From Syngnathus acus (taxonomy: Eukaryota; Chordata; Actinopteri; Syngnathiformes; Syngnathidae): 64,000 bases of DNA. The DNA is taken from assembly GCF_901709675.1 (NCBI RefSeq), contig NC_051102.1:1890912-1954911 (forward strand), read 5' to 3'. The position numbers and the translations under genes were made by a program. The notes below the pieces were generated by a model, which saw only the letters and a list, made by a program, of their open reading frames with translations, ran no database searches and was not told the origin of the DNA. Shown here one piece after another: positions 24,101 to 36,700 of this stretch (positions are counted from its first letter, which is position 1; the number at the start of each line of letters is the position of its first letter).

Positions 24101-27100
24101 TGAGCACCAAAACAAAAATTTATTTATTTATGTGTTCACAATAGTTCTTAATTCCTGCGATAACAACTCAGCAATTGCTAATCAAAATCCCCACATTGCA
24201 CAATGAACGACCAATTTGAAATAATCCGCAATCACATGAACACCTCATGCTTGGTCTAAATTGAAATTCACCACCGCCGATTAAAAAGCCACTCCGTGCA
24301 GACTTGTAGCACCGCCCCACCGATTGAGCTTGTCCTTTTTGTTCATTTCCACCACAGCGTAATTAGCATCTTCCTCAGCACTCAACCTGTCATGTCAAAT
24401 TGTCACCTCCACCTCCTCCATTTTGACCACTCCGAAAGGGATTGAGAAAGCCTGAATGCTGGAATTGTTTTACGCTCCGAAGGCGTTGGGGTGGCGTAAA
24501 AAGCTATCTCACCTCCGATTACCGCTTCACTCTTCACCCATACTTAGGAATTGCAGCGAAAATGACCTCTCGCAAGAGATTGTTATCCCGACCCATGGCT
24601 GTGCATCGACATGGGGTAATTGAAGGCATCGCCACTTGAAACGTTTTTCAAAGAAAAAAAAAATGCTCATAAATGTGGTGATCTGTCCATCACTGAGCCT
24701 TGAGCACTTGCCACATTTGACACAAAACATTTTTAGCAGGAGATTGATATTGAAAATCCATTGTGGCCTAGTAATGCAAAAACTGAGACTGGAAAAGGTG
24801 GATAGCAAACAAAGAATATTTTCGCTCATGGAAACACTTCACCGCGTCGACAACTTCAGTGGGCAATCAAATGCCGTTTCTCAGAATACCATTTTTCTTT
24901 CCTGTAATATAATAATATAATAATTAATTTGAACTACCGTATTTTCCGCCCTAAAAGGCGCACCGGGTTATAAGGCGCACCTTCAATGAATGGCCCATTT
25001 TAAAACTTTGTCCATATATAAGGCGCACCGGATTATAAGGCGCGTAAAATAGAAGCTATACTGCATCAAACTGAGGTTGACTAGGGTTGCGGTATGCATC
25101 CACTAGCCAATAACCAACGAGCCCTCTGTAAACAATCGCGTTTCTCAAACGATCTCCTATAAAATGATCAGAACTGACTAAAGTTCGATCTAACGCATTG
25201 GTACTACTTACCTATGTTTCCCTTCCATATCGATCCGTAGATTTACTCGAAACATTAACAGAGCAGCCTATTTTGACATGAAATAGCCTGGTATGTATAG
25301 CAGCTATCGCAATAGCATTAGCCATCCGCAAAGTCTCACGAGCCTCAGCTCGCAATCTCCCATGAGCCTCAGCAAAGTGTAAACAATCGCGTTTCTCAAA
25401 CGATCTCCTATAAAATGATCGGAACTGACTAAAGTTCGATCCAACGCATTGGTACTACTTACCTATGTTTCCCTTCCATATCGATCCGTAGATTTACTCG
25501 AAACATTAACAGAGCAGCCTATTTTGACATGAAATAGCCTGGTACGTATAGCAGCTATCGCAATAGCATTAGCCATCCGCAAAGTCTCACGAGCCTCAGC
25601 TCGCAATCTCCCATGAGCCTCAGCAAAGTGTAAACAATCGCGTTTCTCAAACGATCTCCTATAAAATGATCGGAACTGACTAAAGTTCGATCTAACGCAT
25701 TGGTACTACTTACCTATGTTTCCCTTCCATATCGATCCGTAGATTTACTCGAAACATTAACAGAGCAGCCTATTTTGACATGAAATAGCCTCGCGGGTAC
25801 AACAGCTATTCGGTGACGCCCCCTGACTACAGTTGCCGTAATGCTGGGAAGCGATGCGACCTTGTAATTTACTAGTCGTACTAAAACGTACTGAAACATT
25901 TTGGCAGAGCACTGTGTACAACCAGTATGGATCAACAAATTCATCAGTTGATCCATATATAAGGCGCACTGGCCTATAAGGCGCACTGTCGGCTTTTGAG
26001 AAAATTTTAGGTTTTTAGGTGCGCCTTTTAGGGCGGAAAATACGGTAGTTGGAGTTTTGAGTTTTTCCTTGCCCTCCTGGGAGTTTAAGATCAGGGGATG
26101 TTTGAGAATATTTGTCATTTTTCACACATCCTGAGTGTTGTTAGTCACCTAAATGTTGAATAGAGGCTGTGATGTACCGAAATCAAATTCCTTGTTTGGC
26201 ATGCGCAAACATGGTGAATAAAAATTCTTGAATCTTGAAAATCAATTATATACACCCAATAATAAGTGGCTGAAAATATGAAAACCAAAACAAAACTTCA
26301 CATAAAAAATAAAAATATTAGCATTTCTATCCTTACCTGAGGGCATCCATGGGTCAGAGGAAGTCTTCTCTCTAGCATTCACTTGCTCCCAGTCCAGGTC
26401 ATCGTCTTTGCCTTGGCTGTAGCCACACGCTGCCAGAGGTTTCGCAAAGTTACAGTCACCTGTGACAAAGATAAAGAATAAGTCAAGACAGAAAATAAAC
26501 ACTAGAAAATACCCGAAGTATTTTGGGTCAGGCACCTTGCCAAATAAATTCTATTTATAGTAATTATTTATGAGTTAGTTGTCATCATTTATTTAGTAGT
26601 TATTAAAACAATTGACCCTGTCGCCAATTATCCCTAATAACCACGACCCGACTTTTATATTTGAAATAAAAAAATGGGAAAATTAAACTACAGTTAAAAA
26701 AAATAGTCCACAACGAGCTTGCACAATCTTTGCATCCAATGATTCATGCTCTCGATCCTCTCTGGAGTTATTCTTCGTAATCACCATTGTCCAAAACAGA
26801 ATAAAGAGTAACAAGGATTCAAAAAATAGTCCACGACATGATGGGTCAATGATTGAAATAATCCACAAAGAGGAAAGTTGCCGTAATTTGGTTCAGGCTT
26901 CCTGTATCAACACCCAAACCTATGCCCCTTTTTGAACTATTTTTTTTTCCCCCTAGCATTATTGCTGTGACGCTATTGTACTTGCATGATCGATTCCTAC
27001 ATACAGTCTTTTATTCCGGGGACCTTGAAGGCCACGTGGAGTACTTGAGCTGTTTTTCCTTTCAGAAATGGGCTTTCAATAGAGGTACAAATCGAGCCCC

Positions 27101-30100
27101 CCTCAAAAAAAAAAAACATAAAACCACATTAATCCATCCAACTTTCCATGCTCCTGTTCCACTGTTGCTGTGAGACGGCAAGCCAAAACAATATGTCATC
27201 TCTTCTGACATTCTGCAGCATAAAGGCTACAAGCTGATGTGCTTTTTTTTTCTTCTCCATGTTTTCCAATTCATCTCAGCGGTGACATTTTCAGTACAAC
27301 GTGCAAATGAGCGGCGATCACAAGATAATTAATATCCAGCTGTATAGGGCAGCAGCTAATGATTTATTTGCCAACTTGTCTGCTTTGGGCTGGCGGTGGT
27401 GGGGTGGGCAGACATACAAAATGCCAAAGTATCAGAGGTAACATGCTGAGGAATGGTCCACGGGATATTTTTTGTGGTCATTAAAGCAAAGGATGTGACT
27501 TTATGCAAGCTAACGTTAGATGGATATTGTTGGCAACAAAAGCACTCGCTCTCAAATGCAAAATATGTATGAACAAAAGAAAAACATTTTGAGTTTGATT
27601 TTTTTTTCCCAAAATTATATTTGGATTGGAATTTATTAAATAACTTCAATGTTGCTATGGAAAGATTAGAAGAAATATTAAGTCTTTAAAATGGTGAATA
27701 GCAATGACAACAATTCACAATGGACATTATTAATATCTCCACTGCCACTGCAATGGCTTTGAAATGACATTCAAAATAAATAATTTGTACAGAAAAATTC
27801 AAAGAATACATTAAAAATTCTGTATCATTAATACCACCATTTGCCATGGAAACATTCTGAGATTCAAGAGAATTTTTACAATTGGCAGATGAGCCACAGA
27901 GATCCATAACACAGTAATGGGAAACATTTCAGGAAATTCAAAACAAGATTTTTTTTAAAAAACATAGTGAATCCAACAAACTAAATTCACACATGGACAT
28001 TATGAATACCTCCTCCATCACCTTTGCAAAATTCCACCAAGAATAAAAGAGCATGTACTTTATACTCAGAGTTTGAAATAAATACAAATATATGCGTTGC
28101 CAAGATGCAAGTCGGCGGGCATTTACATGATTCCTTGGCCGCAGCTTCACTGCCACTGGCTGGCTTCCATCAATATTTGCACTCAATAGTTCCAAGATCC
28201 TTCGCCTCGCCTCCCCGCGTCTCCCGAGGCCGCCTACCGTCCTTTCACAGCACGACCGCGTACAAAAGAGGTGGCTTTTATCGGTTAGGGTTGATATTCA
28301 AAATCAATGGCGTCGGCCAGAGTGAAATGTATTCTGACTCGGCGGGGAAAGAGGAGGAGAAGATGGGGGGCAGGTGGAGAAAAAGTCATCAAAAGGAATA
28401 CATTTTTTTGGGGGTGATTCATTTGAAATGAACTCTTCGCATTTAATAATGAATCAGTGTCGCTCGCTGTCTTCAAAGCAGACAAAAGAATACACGAATC
28501 CAGTTTTCTGGGCTCAAGACAAATTGTTCATTCACAGTATTGGTCGGGTAAGATGGTATCTATTTGTGCCAACGCCATGGCGCTTCCAATTACATGTGTT
28601 AGCATTAAGCTAACAGTCTTTCAAGCAAAGTGTCTGCGGCTGTTAACCACAGTTTTTTCTCTGTACTCGTGTTTTACACAACACCCACAAAGTAATTTGA
28701 TCGATTGGGATTTCTTGCATTCAGACGTTTTCTCTTAGTTCTCTTAACTTGCTAACAGTTTTGCTAGCGCCTTCATTAGAGCTGCTAGAGCTTCCTAAGT
28801 GTCTTTTACGTGATCACGCGTGATCTCACAAAAACCGAAGAGCAGCAGAAGACTCGACGTTTACAAAATCGTTGTGAAATGGTGAAACAGTGAGGTGGCT
28901 AAAAATGTTTTTTTCTATCAGAAGAAGCCACATGTACACAAAAACAAAAATCTGGTCAAAAGCAAATTAGCTGAGCAGCCATTTATGGGAGCGTTTAACA
29001 CAATTATCCATTGTCATCAAGCAATAAATCATTGGCAGTCGTTGGAAAATGACCAGTGCTGCTTCTTTGTGATCCGTTTTTCTGGATCTTGTCACCTAGA
29101 AATGACACAAGCTTTCCGGTGGCCCCAATCCATCAGTGGAAAGAGGTGAAGACGCCCCGCATGCAAATGAAGGCATCAGTCAATGGCATCAGAATGCCAC
29201 CTCCCTAGACGGGTGGTTGATATCATCCGCCCCGTCGCCATCCAGCAAAAAAAACAAAAACAGCAGGTCCGCTGGATGTGCCACCAAACAATTTATACCC
29301 GAGTGCCAACGCACAACAGTCTTTATATTCTCGCACCGAGTACATTTCAAAGAAATCTATCCATCTTTTTCCCCGGACGAAGCCAGAGGCCACAATCAAT
29401 ACGTCAACCCCTCCGTGCCGCCGCCAATTTCTTCTAAAGATTTTCACCCGCAAGTCAGACTTAAAAGGCCTTTTGTTCCAGCACCTGTAACAAAAAGTCT
29501 ACTTTTTTTTTTGTGTCTTGAAAGTTTAGCGCTGTACTGCGGCATGCGGCATACCTCGCACACGCCGTCTTGTGACTGAGGGAGGAGCTTTGTCGAGGAC
29601 AAATATGAAAGACATGGAGTACTGAAAAAGACAGTGTAGCTTTGTAGCTCAAAACAAGTCGTCTTCAAAAATCAAAATCACCATCTCAAACTTCCAAGCT
29701 ACAAAAAATTATGACCCAAACATACATTTAATTTTTTTTTTAAACCAATGAGAGGTCACTCCACAGTGTGGAATTCTAGGAAGCGCTAATTAGCATCATA
29801 TTTGCAATTACTTCAGCAGGATCCTAAGAAGAATCAGACTGAGAAAATAGTAGTCGAACAAAAAAAAATAAAAAATCATCCGTCAAAATGTCTGCATATC
29901 CGAGTAGAAGGCTGTCTGTCATTGTCAGTGGCTGGGAAGGCTGCGTGTGATGTTTTGCGCGACTGGAAAGTGCATTCATCAAGTTGATCGCAGCCATTTT
30001 GACAACGCGGGGCTGGAAGGGCTTTCTTCCCAGTAATGAATTTCTCCGGCGCATTTTTGAAAGAGACCTCAAAACATCACTTTGTTTCGCAAAACGCCAA

Positions 30101-33100
30101 GCGACGAGCGAGACGGGCCGGGCCGCTTAGCTCGGCAGATTACCCGGTGGAAACGTTCAGTGCCGACTTCTTTATTTCCCGGCGAATCGATGCGGCGAAC
30201 AGCGAGACGTGATTGATAATGATATTGAGATTGATTGTCTAAATCCTCTCCTGCAGTTCAAACTCCCCAAACAGATAATATATATACATGCAATCCAGCG
30301 CAGAGATGGCTCTTGGCAGGAGCTGCCAATAGATAAGTGAAATAGGGCCGGAGTGAAAAGGCCTATCAGTCCCTAAGGGGCTTAAGCCGCAGGATTCCGC
30401 AGCTCTACGCTGGCCGCAATAGAGGGAGATAGTCGACATTGGTTTTAAATTACCTGAGATTGCCTCTCGCTCTTGGTCTTCGGGGGGCCACCAACAGCAG
30501 ACGAGATGTTTGTTAAAACAAGTGTAGACTCGGAGGTGGATTGAGCCGATGGGCGGATTTCTGCCCTGGCGAGCTGGACGGGTAGGAAGGTCGCTAATGG
30601 GAAGAATTGGCGGACGTCTCGCCGGCAATGATATTTAACACGAAAGACCGAAGCGGTGCTGATCGCGATATTTTTGCTCCCATGATACAAGGACAGGTTT
30701 TTGTTTGATAGCTAAAAGCCTTTTCAAAGTATGGCTAAAAATACATTTTAAAAAATAAATAAAAACCTCTGTCAATGAATCTGGCTTGTTTTGCTTAAAA
30801 AAATAAAATACAAATTTGGAAGTAACTCTTAATGTGTCATGTCCCGCTGTCCACTGAATGCAGACAAGGAGATGGTTTACACCAAAATTAGCCTCCGGCA
30901 TTGATTCCCAGCAGCGCTCAACTCAATACTCCGAGACCGCGAGTAACCGAAACTTCCTTTACTTTCACATTTGATGCAGGTGCAGCCAGGCGTCAATCAA
31001 TGCCGGGAAGAAGAAAAAGAAGGAGGAGAAGAAGAAGATGTAAGAGACGAAGAAAACTGGTTTCTGGTGAATAATAGCTCCCGGACTGGGAGATCTAAAA
31101 AAAAAAAAAAACGGAAGAAGAAAGAGTTCTGTGCTAAATCCCCCCCACCACCACCACCACCACCACCACCTGCCCCCCAATAGACAACAACATCCAGACC
31201 CGAAAGTCAATGACCCTTCAGTAAGGCGCTTCAATCCTCCCAAGCTCCATTAAATCAACACTTCTTTGAATTGTGCCTGAGCCGGCCTACAAACGGCGGG
31301 TGAAATGCTAATGTTGCTATCAGTGGCTTTACCCTCCTTTTCCCTTTTTCTTTTCTTCCCTCTATGTCGTTCTCAGTGCCTAATTTGTCAGACAAGATGG
31401 TAACAATAGCGTAAATTAGTCCGGAGGGAGAAGTTCACGCAAAAAGGGAAGAATTATCGCGTTTGATCACGGAATAAATAAGTAGATTCTTTTGTTTTGT
31501 GGAACAATCACTTATGTAGCAAAATCGGGAGGGGTTCAAGGTTGAAAGTCAAAGAAGTAGAAACAGTGAGGCTAATTAGAAAATGACAAGAATGGTTGAA
31601 ACTATTCCTCTGGCGGGGAGAATCTGGGTTATCGTATGATCATGTGAAAATAGCAGGAATACCAACAATCTGCATTTATACCCTCAGTTATTGCCTTAAT
31701 TTGACTTTACAACCAACACTGCCCTCGCTAGCTTGTAAATAACTGTGCAATCATTATTTATTCATTTTTCATTCCCACACTAACTTAGCTAATTAATTTT
31801 ACTGTGTATTTCCATTACATATAGATCACGTCCACAATTTCAAATGTCATTAGCAATGCAATAGTATAGTAACAATTAATCGATTAATCGACTACTAAGC
31901 GATCGTCAAACTAATCGGTAATTTTTCAGACGAGAGACTTGAATTGAAAATTGTAACCTTGCCTACTACAAAAAATCTCAAGTCGTTAGTTTTTGCATCA
32001 CTTCAATGGTAATAGCATTACTGCTGTTTATTCCATTTTTGACCTATTTATATAGAAACTATTTATTGATACATGTATATTTTCGATGTCGACGAGTCTT
32101 GCTGTTCACTTCTATAGATTTTTTTTTTTTCCTGCTGCTAAAATATATGGGGATTTTTTATTCTTTGATGTCTTTTTGTAAAATCAGAATCCCCCGTATT
32201 GCAAATAAAGTTTTTTTTTTAAATTCTATTTTCAATTGTATTTTATTGTAATTGGTCTGCAGAGCCAGCACATGCACAGACAGGTGCGAGCTCGAGTCAA
32301 AGGGTTGCAAATGACGTAGCCTTGACAGATGCAGCTGAAGAGATTTCAATCCCGGCAAGAGCACGCTCTCAAAAAGTGCTGTCTTAGGGTGTTCACGCCC
32401 ATTTCAAACATGTCGGGTGCTCTTTGTTTCTTGCTCTAAAGTGCCATAAATCATCTGGAGGCTTCATCTTCCCGGGTTCAACGTTGAAAGCGTGAGGTCT
32501 CCTTTCAGATGGACTCGCTTTGCTCACATCTTGACAACAGCTTCAATCTGGTCAATACGCTTTATCTCTACCTGTTCCCTAACACAATAGCATAGCGCAA
32601 TTAAGACCTCTCAGACAGTCAAGTGGCATGAATAAATCACGCCAAAGAATAGAATTGCCAGAATCGCATTAATAGTATTAATTTTTAAATCCAATTATTG
32701 TTCAACGGATGCTGACCTATTTTCTAATTCAAGTGTCCTTTCAAATTCTTACACATCAAAGAGTAGCTGGATTCACAATGCGCTTTAAAAGTGCCAACAG
32801 TATCATCAAATTACTGGTATTATCACTGTTCACATTTCAGGAACACTTAAAATCATCTGCACATGTCCAAAATGCATTTAGACAGTGTCTATTAGTGCAT
32901 CATCTGCACATTTGTTTATTTATAACAGAAATCAAAGTTTAAAAATGGACCCACGCAACAAGAAATCGACTTTATCAAGACTTTACCGTTTTACATTCTG
33001 TTGCCCTTGTCAGAATTAGAGTTCAATCTTTACACAAAGACACACAATATTGTGGGTTGACCATGTCAGAGATAAAATAAGCTTATCTTTAATACTTGCC

Positions 33101-33656
33101 CTGGGGAATCGTGTTAATGATTTGCATAAGGGCCACCACCTGTTACACTGCATGTTTTGGTCAGTGCTGCTGTTTTGGTTAGCAACAGAGTTGCAATTCT
33201 TAACAGGTACGTACACGACATTGCAGAGAGTCTTCTTTGGTGCAAATCTCTGGATAGCATAAAATAGGAGTGATTATTTGTCTAAAATGGCCGGCGACAA
33301 ACTGGTAGTACTCTCAGGTATAAAACGCATTCAAGATGGAACAATTACACTGCATGAATCTATTGATTGATCACGCTCCCAATCAAAACTGTCTAAATCA
33401 GGGATGCGCAATACGTCGATCGCGATCGACCGGTCGATCGCCAAGCCACTATTGGTCGATCGCGTGATTTTTTTTTTTTCGCACTTGACGCGTGTACAAA
33501 CAACGGCGCTAACAACACAACACAAACACGCTAGCTCGCGAGATCCCTCCAATTGTCAGAACCCTGTTTTTTCTCTTAAACTTAAGAAAGGGTATAAAAA
33601 TGAGTGGGGCAGCTGGCCATAGTAAGAAGTATCACTTTCATAGGGAATGGGAGTAG

Positions 33657-33704
<48 letters not shown>

Positions 33705-36700
33705 AAAAAAAAAATTTGTGGGTAGATCTTTGTGACTTTTCAAAAGTAGCTCGCGAGCTCAAAAAGTTTGCCCACCCCTGGTCTAAATGAATTCCTGCTA
33801 CCAATCTCTACAACTCTTCAAAACTTTTAAATCTAAATTGATCTGTAGTGCTTGTGGGCAGCATTGCGTCTGTCAAATCTAATCCTTCATGTCTGCTGAG
33901 AAAATGTGGCTGCAAAGGTCATGCCACTCATAATAATAATCATACATTTGAGGGAATGCAACTCATCCGGTCAGGCGTCACTCCGAGAGCTCCTGCTTGA
34001 CCGTCTTAGAAGCCAGTAGGGCTTCTATCAGTTTGGCCAGAGGCGGCGAATCAATCATGGAATTAGGGAAAGCTGCCAAAGTGCTCTTTCACACACCCAA
34101 CATGAGGTGCTGTCATATATCCAAACATCAAGGACATGAATGACGTCAACATGAAACAGTGTTAATACACCAAATTATTCACTCAAAGCACTCTGAATGA
34201 TTTATGTCTTATTGCAGGCTTGGACCAAATTTTCTAATTTATCAGTGAGAAAATAATTGTTAAAATGTATTTGTGGCAGCAGTACTGACCCTCATATTCA
34301 CTTGATACCGGATCACAAAAAACACTGACAGGTCATGAAAAATCCATTCTGATTTTGCATTAACCTTAATCAAATAAAAAAAAATTCTTAAAAAATCATT
34401 ATCAATGTAATGATTTTTTAATGATTGTAATGATAGTATCGGTATTGGTACAATATATCCATTGCTCTGACACTGTCGTCTTTATTGCCTTTAAATATGA
34501 AAGAGTAGCATGGTTATCGATACTGTCCAACAAGTTAACATGTAGCTTTCACGAATATGAAAATTCTCTCACTCAAGCGAACCCACAGTACATAACATTA
34601 ACCTCGAGTTCCTTTACTGCTGACATGCACAAACACATTATTTGGGGCGGTCGGACCCGTGGCTAATTACTGTCTGGGAACACGACAGAACCGCTTTGAC
34701 GGGCATGTGACGGAACAAACTGTGACGACTCGTGACAGCAGCGGAGCCAAAAGAGACGACATGATATCGGCGTGATTCAACACTCCCGACGCAATCATGT
34801 CTCTTCTGTAACATGGAAGGAGACACGAAACAAGAACAAGTCTGCAATTTTAATAGTAGCTCAGCGAAAAATAGGACCTTTTATTTATTTATTTATTTAT
34901 TTATTGCGAGGCAACACTCAAGGAGTCCACAGCAATTTGTCAGGTTGACAGGAATGTTGCAACACTTGCGTGAAGCCTAGCTGTGGGCCACCAAGCCATT
35001 GAAGGTCTTATTTTTTTTAGTCAAGCCATTTAACATGAGCGTTTTGATACCTGGCAACCTCACAAAACAGTAACCTAGCCAACCAACAGTAAATATGTGA
35101 ATTTTCGAGGATTTTCATGCAATTAAAAAAAAGGTCACATGCATGTTCTTATTGCAGGCTTGGACCAAATTTTCTAATTTATCAGTGAGAAAATAATTGT
35201 TAAAATGTATTTGTGGCAGCAGTACTGACCCTCATATTCACTTGATACCGGATCACAAAAAACACTGACAGGTCATGAAAAATCCATTCTGATTTTGCAT
35301 TAACCTTAATCAAATAAAAAAAATTCTTAAAAAATCATTATCAATGTAATGATTTTTTAATGATTGTAATGATAGTATCGGTATTGGTACAATATATCCA
35401 TTGCTCTGACACTGTCGTCTTTATTGCCTTTAAATATGAAAGAGTAGCATGGTTATCGATACTGTCCAACAAGTTAACATGTAGCTTTCACGAATATGAA
35501 AATTCTCTCACTCAAGCGAACCCACAGTACATAACATTAACCTCGAGTTCCTTTACTGCTGACATGCACAAACACATTATTTGGGGCGGTCGGACCCGTG
35601 GCTAATTACTGTCTGGGAACACGACAGAACCGCTTTGACGGGCATGTGACGGAACAAACTGTGACGACTCGTGACAGCAGCGGAGCCAAAAGAGACGACA
35701 TGATATCGGCGTGATTCAACACTCCCGACGCAATCATGTCTCTTCTGTAACATGGAAGGAGACACGAAACAAGAACAAGTCTGCAATTTTAATAGTAGCT
35801 CAGCGAAAAATAGGACCTTTTATTTATTTATTTATTTATTTATTGCGAGGCAACACTCAAGGAGTCCACAGCAATTTGTCAGGTTGACAGGAATGTTGCA
35901 ACACTTGCGTGAAGCCTAGCTGTGGGCCACCAAGCCATTGAAGGTCTTATTTTTTTTAGTCAAGCCATTTAACATGAGCGTTTTGATACCTGGCAACCTC
36001 ACAAAACAGTAACCTAGCCAACCAACAGTAAATATGTGAATTTTCGAGGATTTTCATGCAATTAAAAAAAAGGTCACATGCATGTTCTGCGAACAGCCGG
36101 TGAAGAAACAAAAACTATGTTGTATATTAAAACCTCATTCCAAAATGGGATTGAAACAAAAAAAATTATTTTGCGGGGGAAAAAACTGTAATAATAATAG
36201 TAAATTATATTTGTAACGCACTTTACATTCGGAGGAATTTCAAAGTGCTACATAGCAAGTAGAAACAAGAAAACAAAGCAAAGACAAGTATAAAACAACT
36301 GGATGACAACCAGGATGCAGAAAACAGGAGTACGGAAATGCTAGGGTAAAGAGGTGAGTTTTAAGTCCGGTTTTGAAAGAGTCAGTGGATTGGGGTGCTC
36401 TTAGGTGGTCGGGGAGGGAGTAAACGTTGATGTACCCTTTTCAACCCCAAATCTACTCATTTGTAAACAAATACAGCACAGCTATGCTTCTGGCTAGGCG
36501 ACACGGCTAGTGCTATGCAAATACCAGTACATCAAATAATGACAAATACTAGTGATGCTTTCATAACATCATGATCCAGACTGTTCAAACCAATATTGTC
36601 GCACTTTGTCTGAATCCAAAATCAACTCTATTTTTGTCCAAATAAAAGCTTGAGATTTCTTTATAAATGTCATTCCAGAGTATATTAATTTGTTACCTTT

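Larger units (their letters stand above)
17063..26336 (-). other. ptprm intron 2
   Basis: The intron is 9.3 kb with GTAAGG donor. It contains a small MITE-like repeat (about 17127-17198), A-runs near 19955-19972, the large TACCGTATTTT element at 24937-26045 and a LINE 3' remnant at about 26150-26245. The rest is complex non-coding DNA in which I see no gene. Confidence 0.75.

Noticed and set aside
25127-25790. Direct repeats that could be mistaken for a CRISPR array
   Set aside because: The repeat unit is 251 bp with no unique spacers, lies inside a transposon with terminal inverted repeats, and the genome is vertebrate.
33600-33656. Short reading frame [10 protein letters not shown]... as a possible small protein gene
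   Set aside because: It lies inside a hAT remnant and stops after 18 codons. It is best read as a leftover of the transposase N-terminus.
34421-35786. Two identical pairs of ORFs (81 and 69 codons) 939 bases apart
   Set aside because: They are identical only because the DNA is duplicated. Neither resembles a protein family and both begin or end in low-complexity or palindromic sequence.
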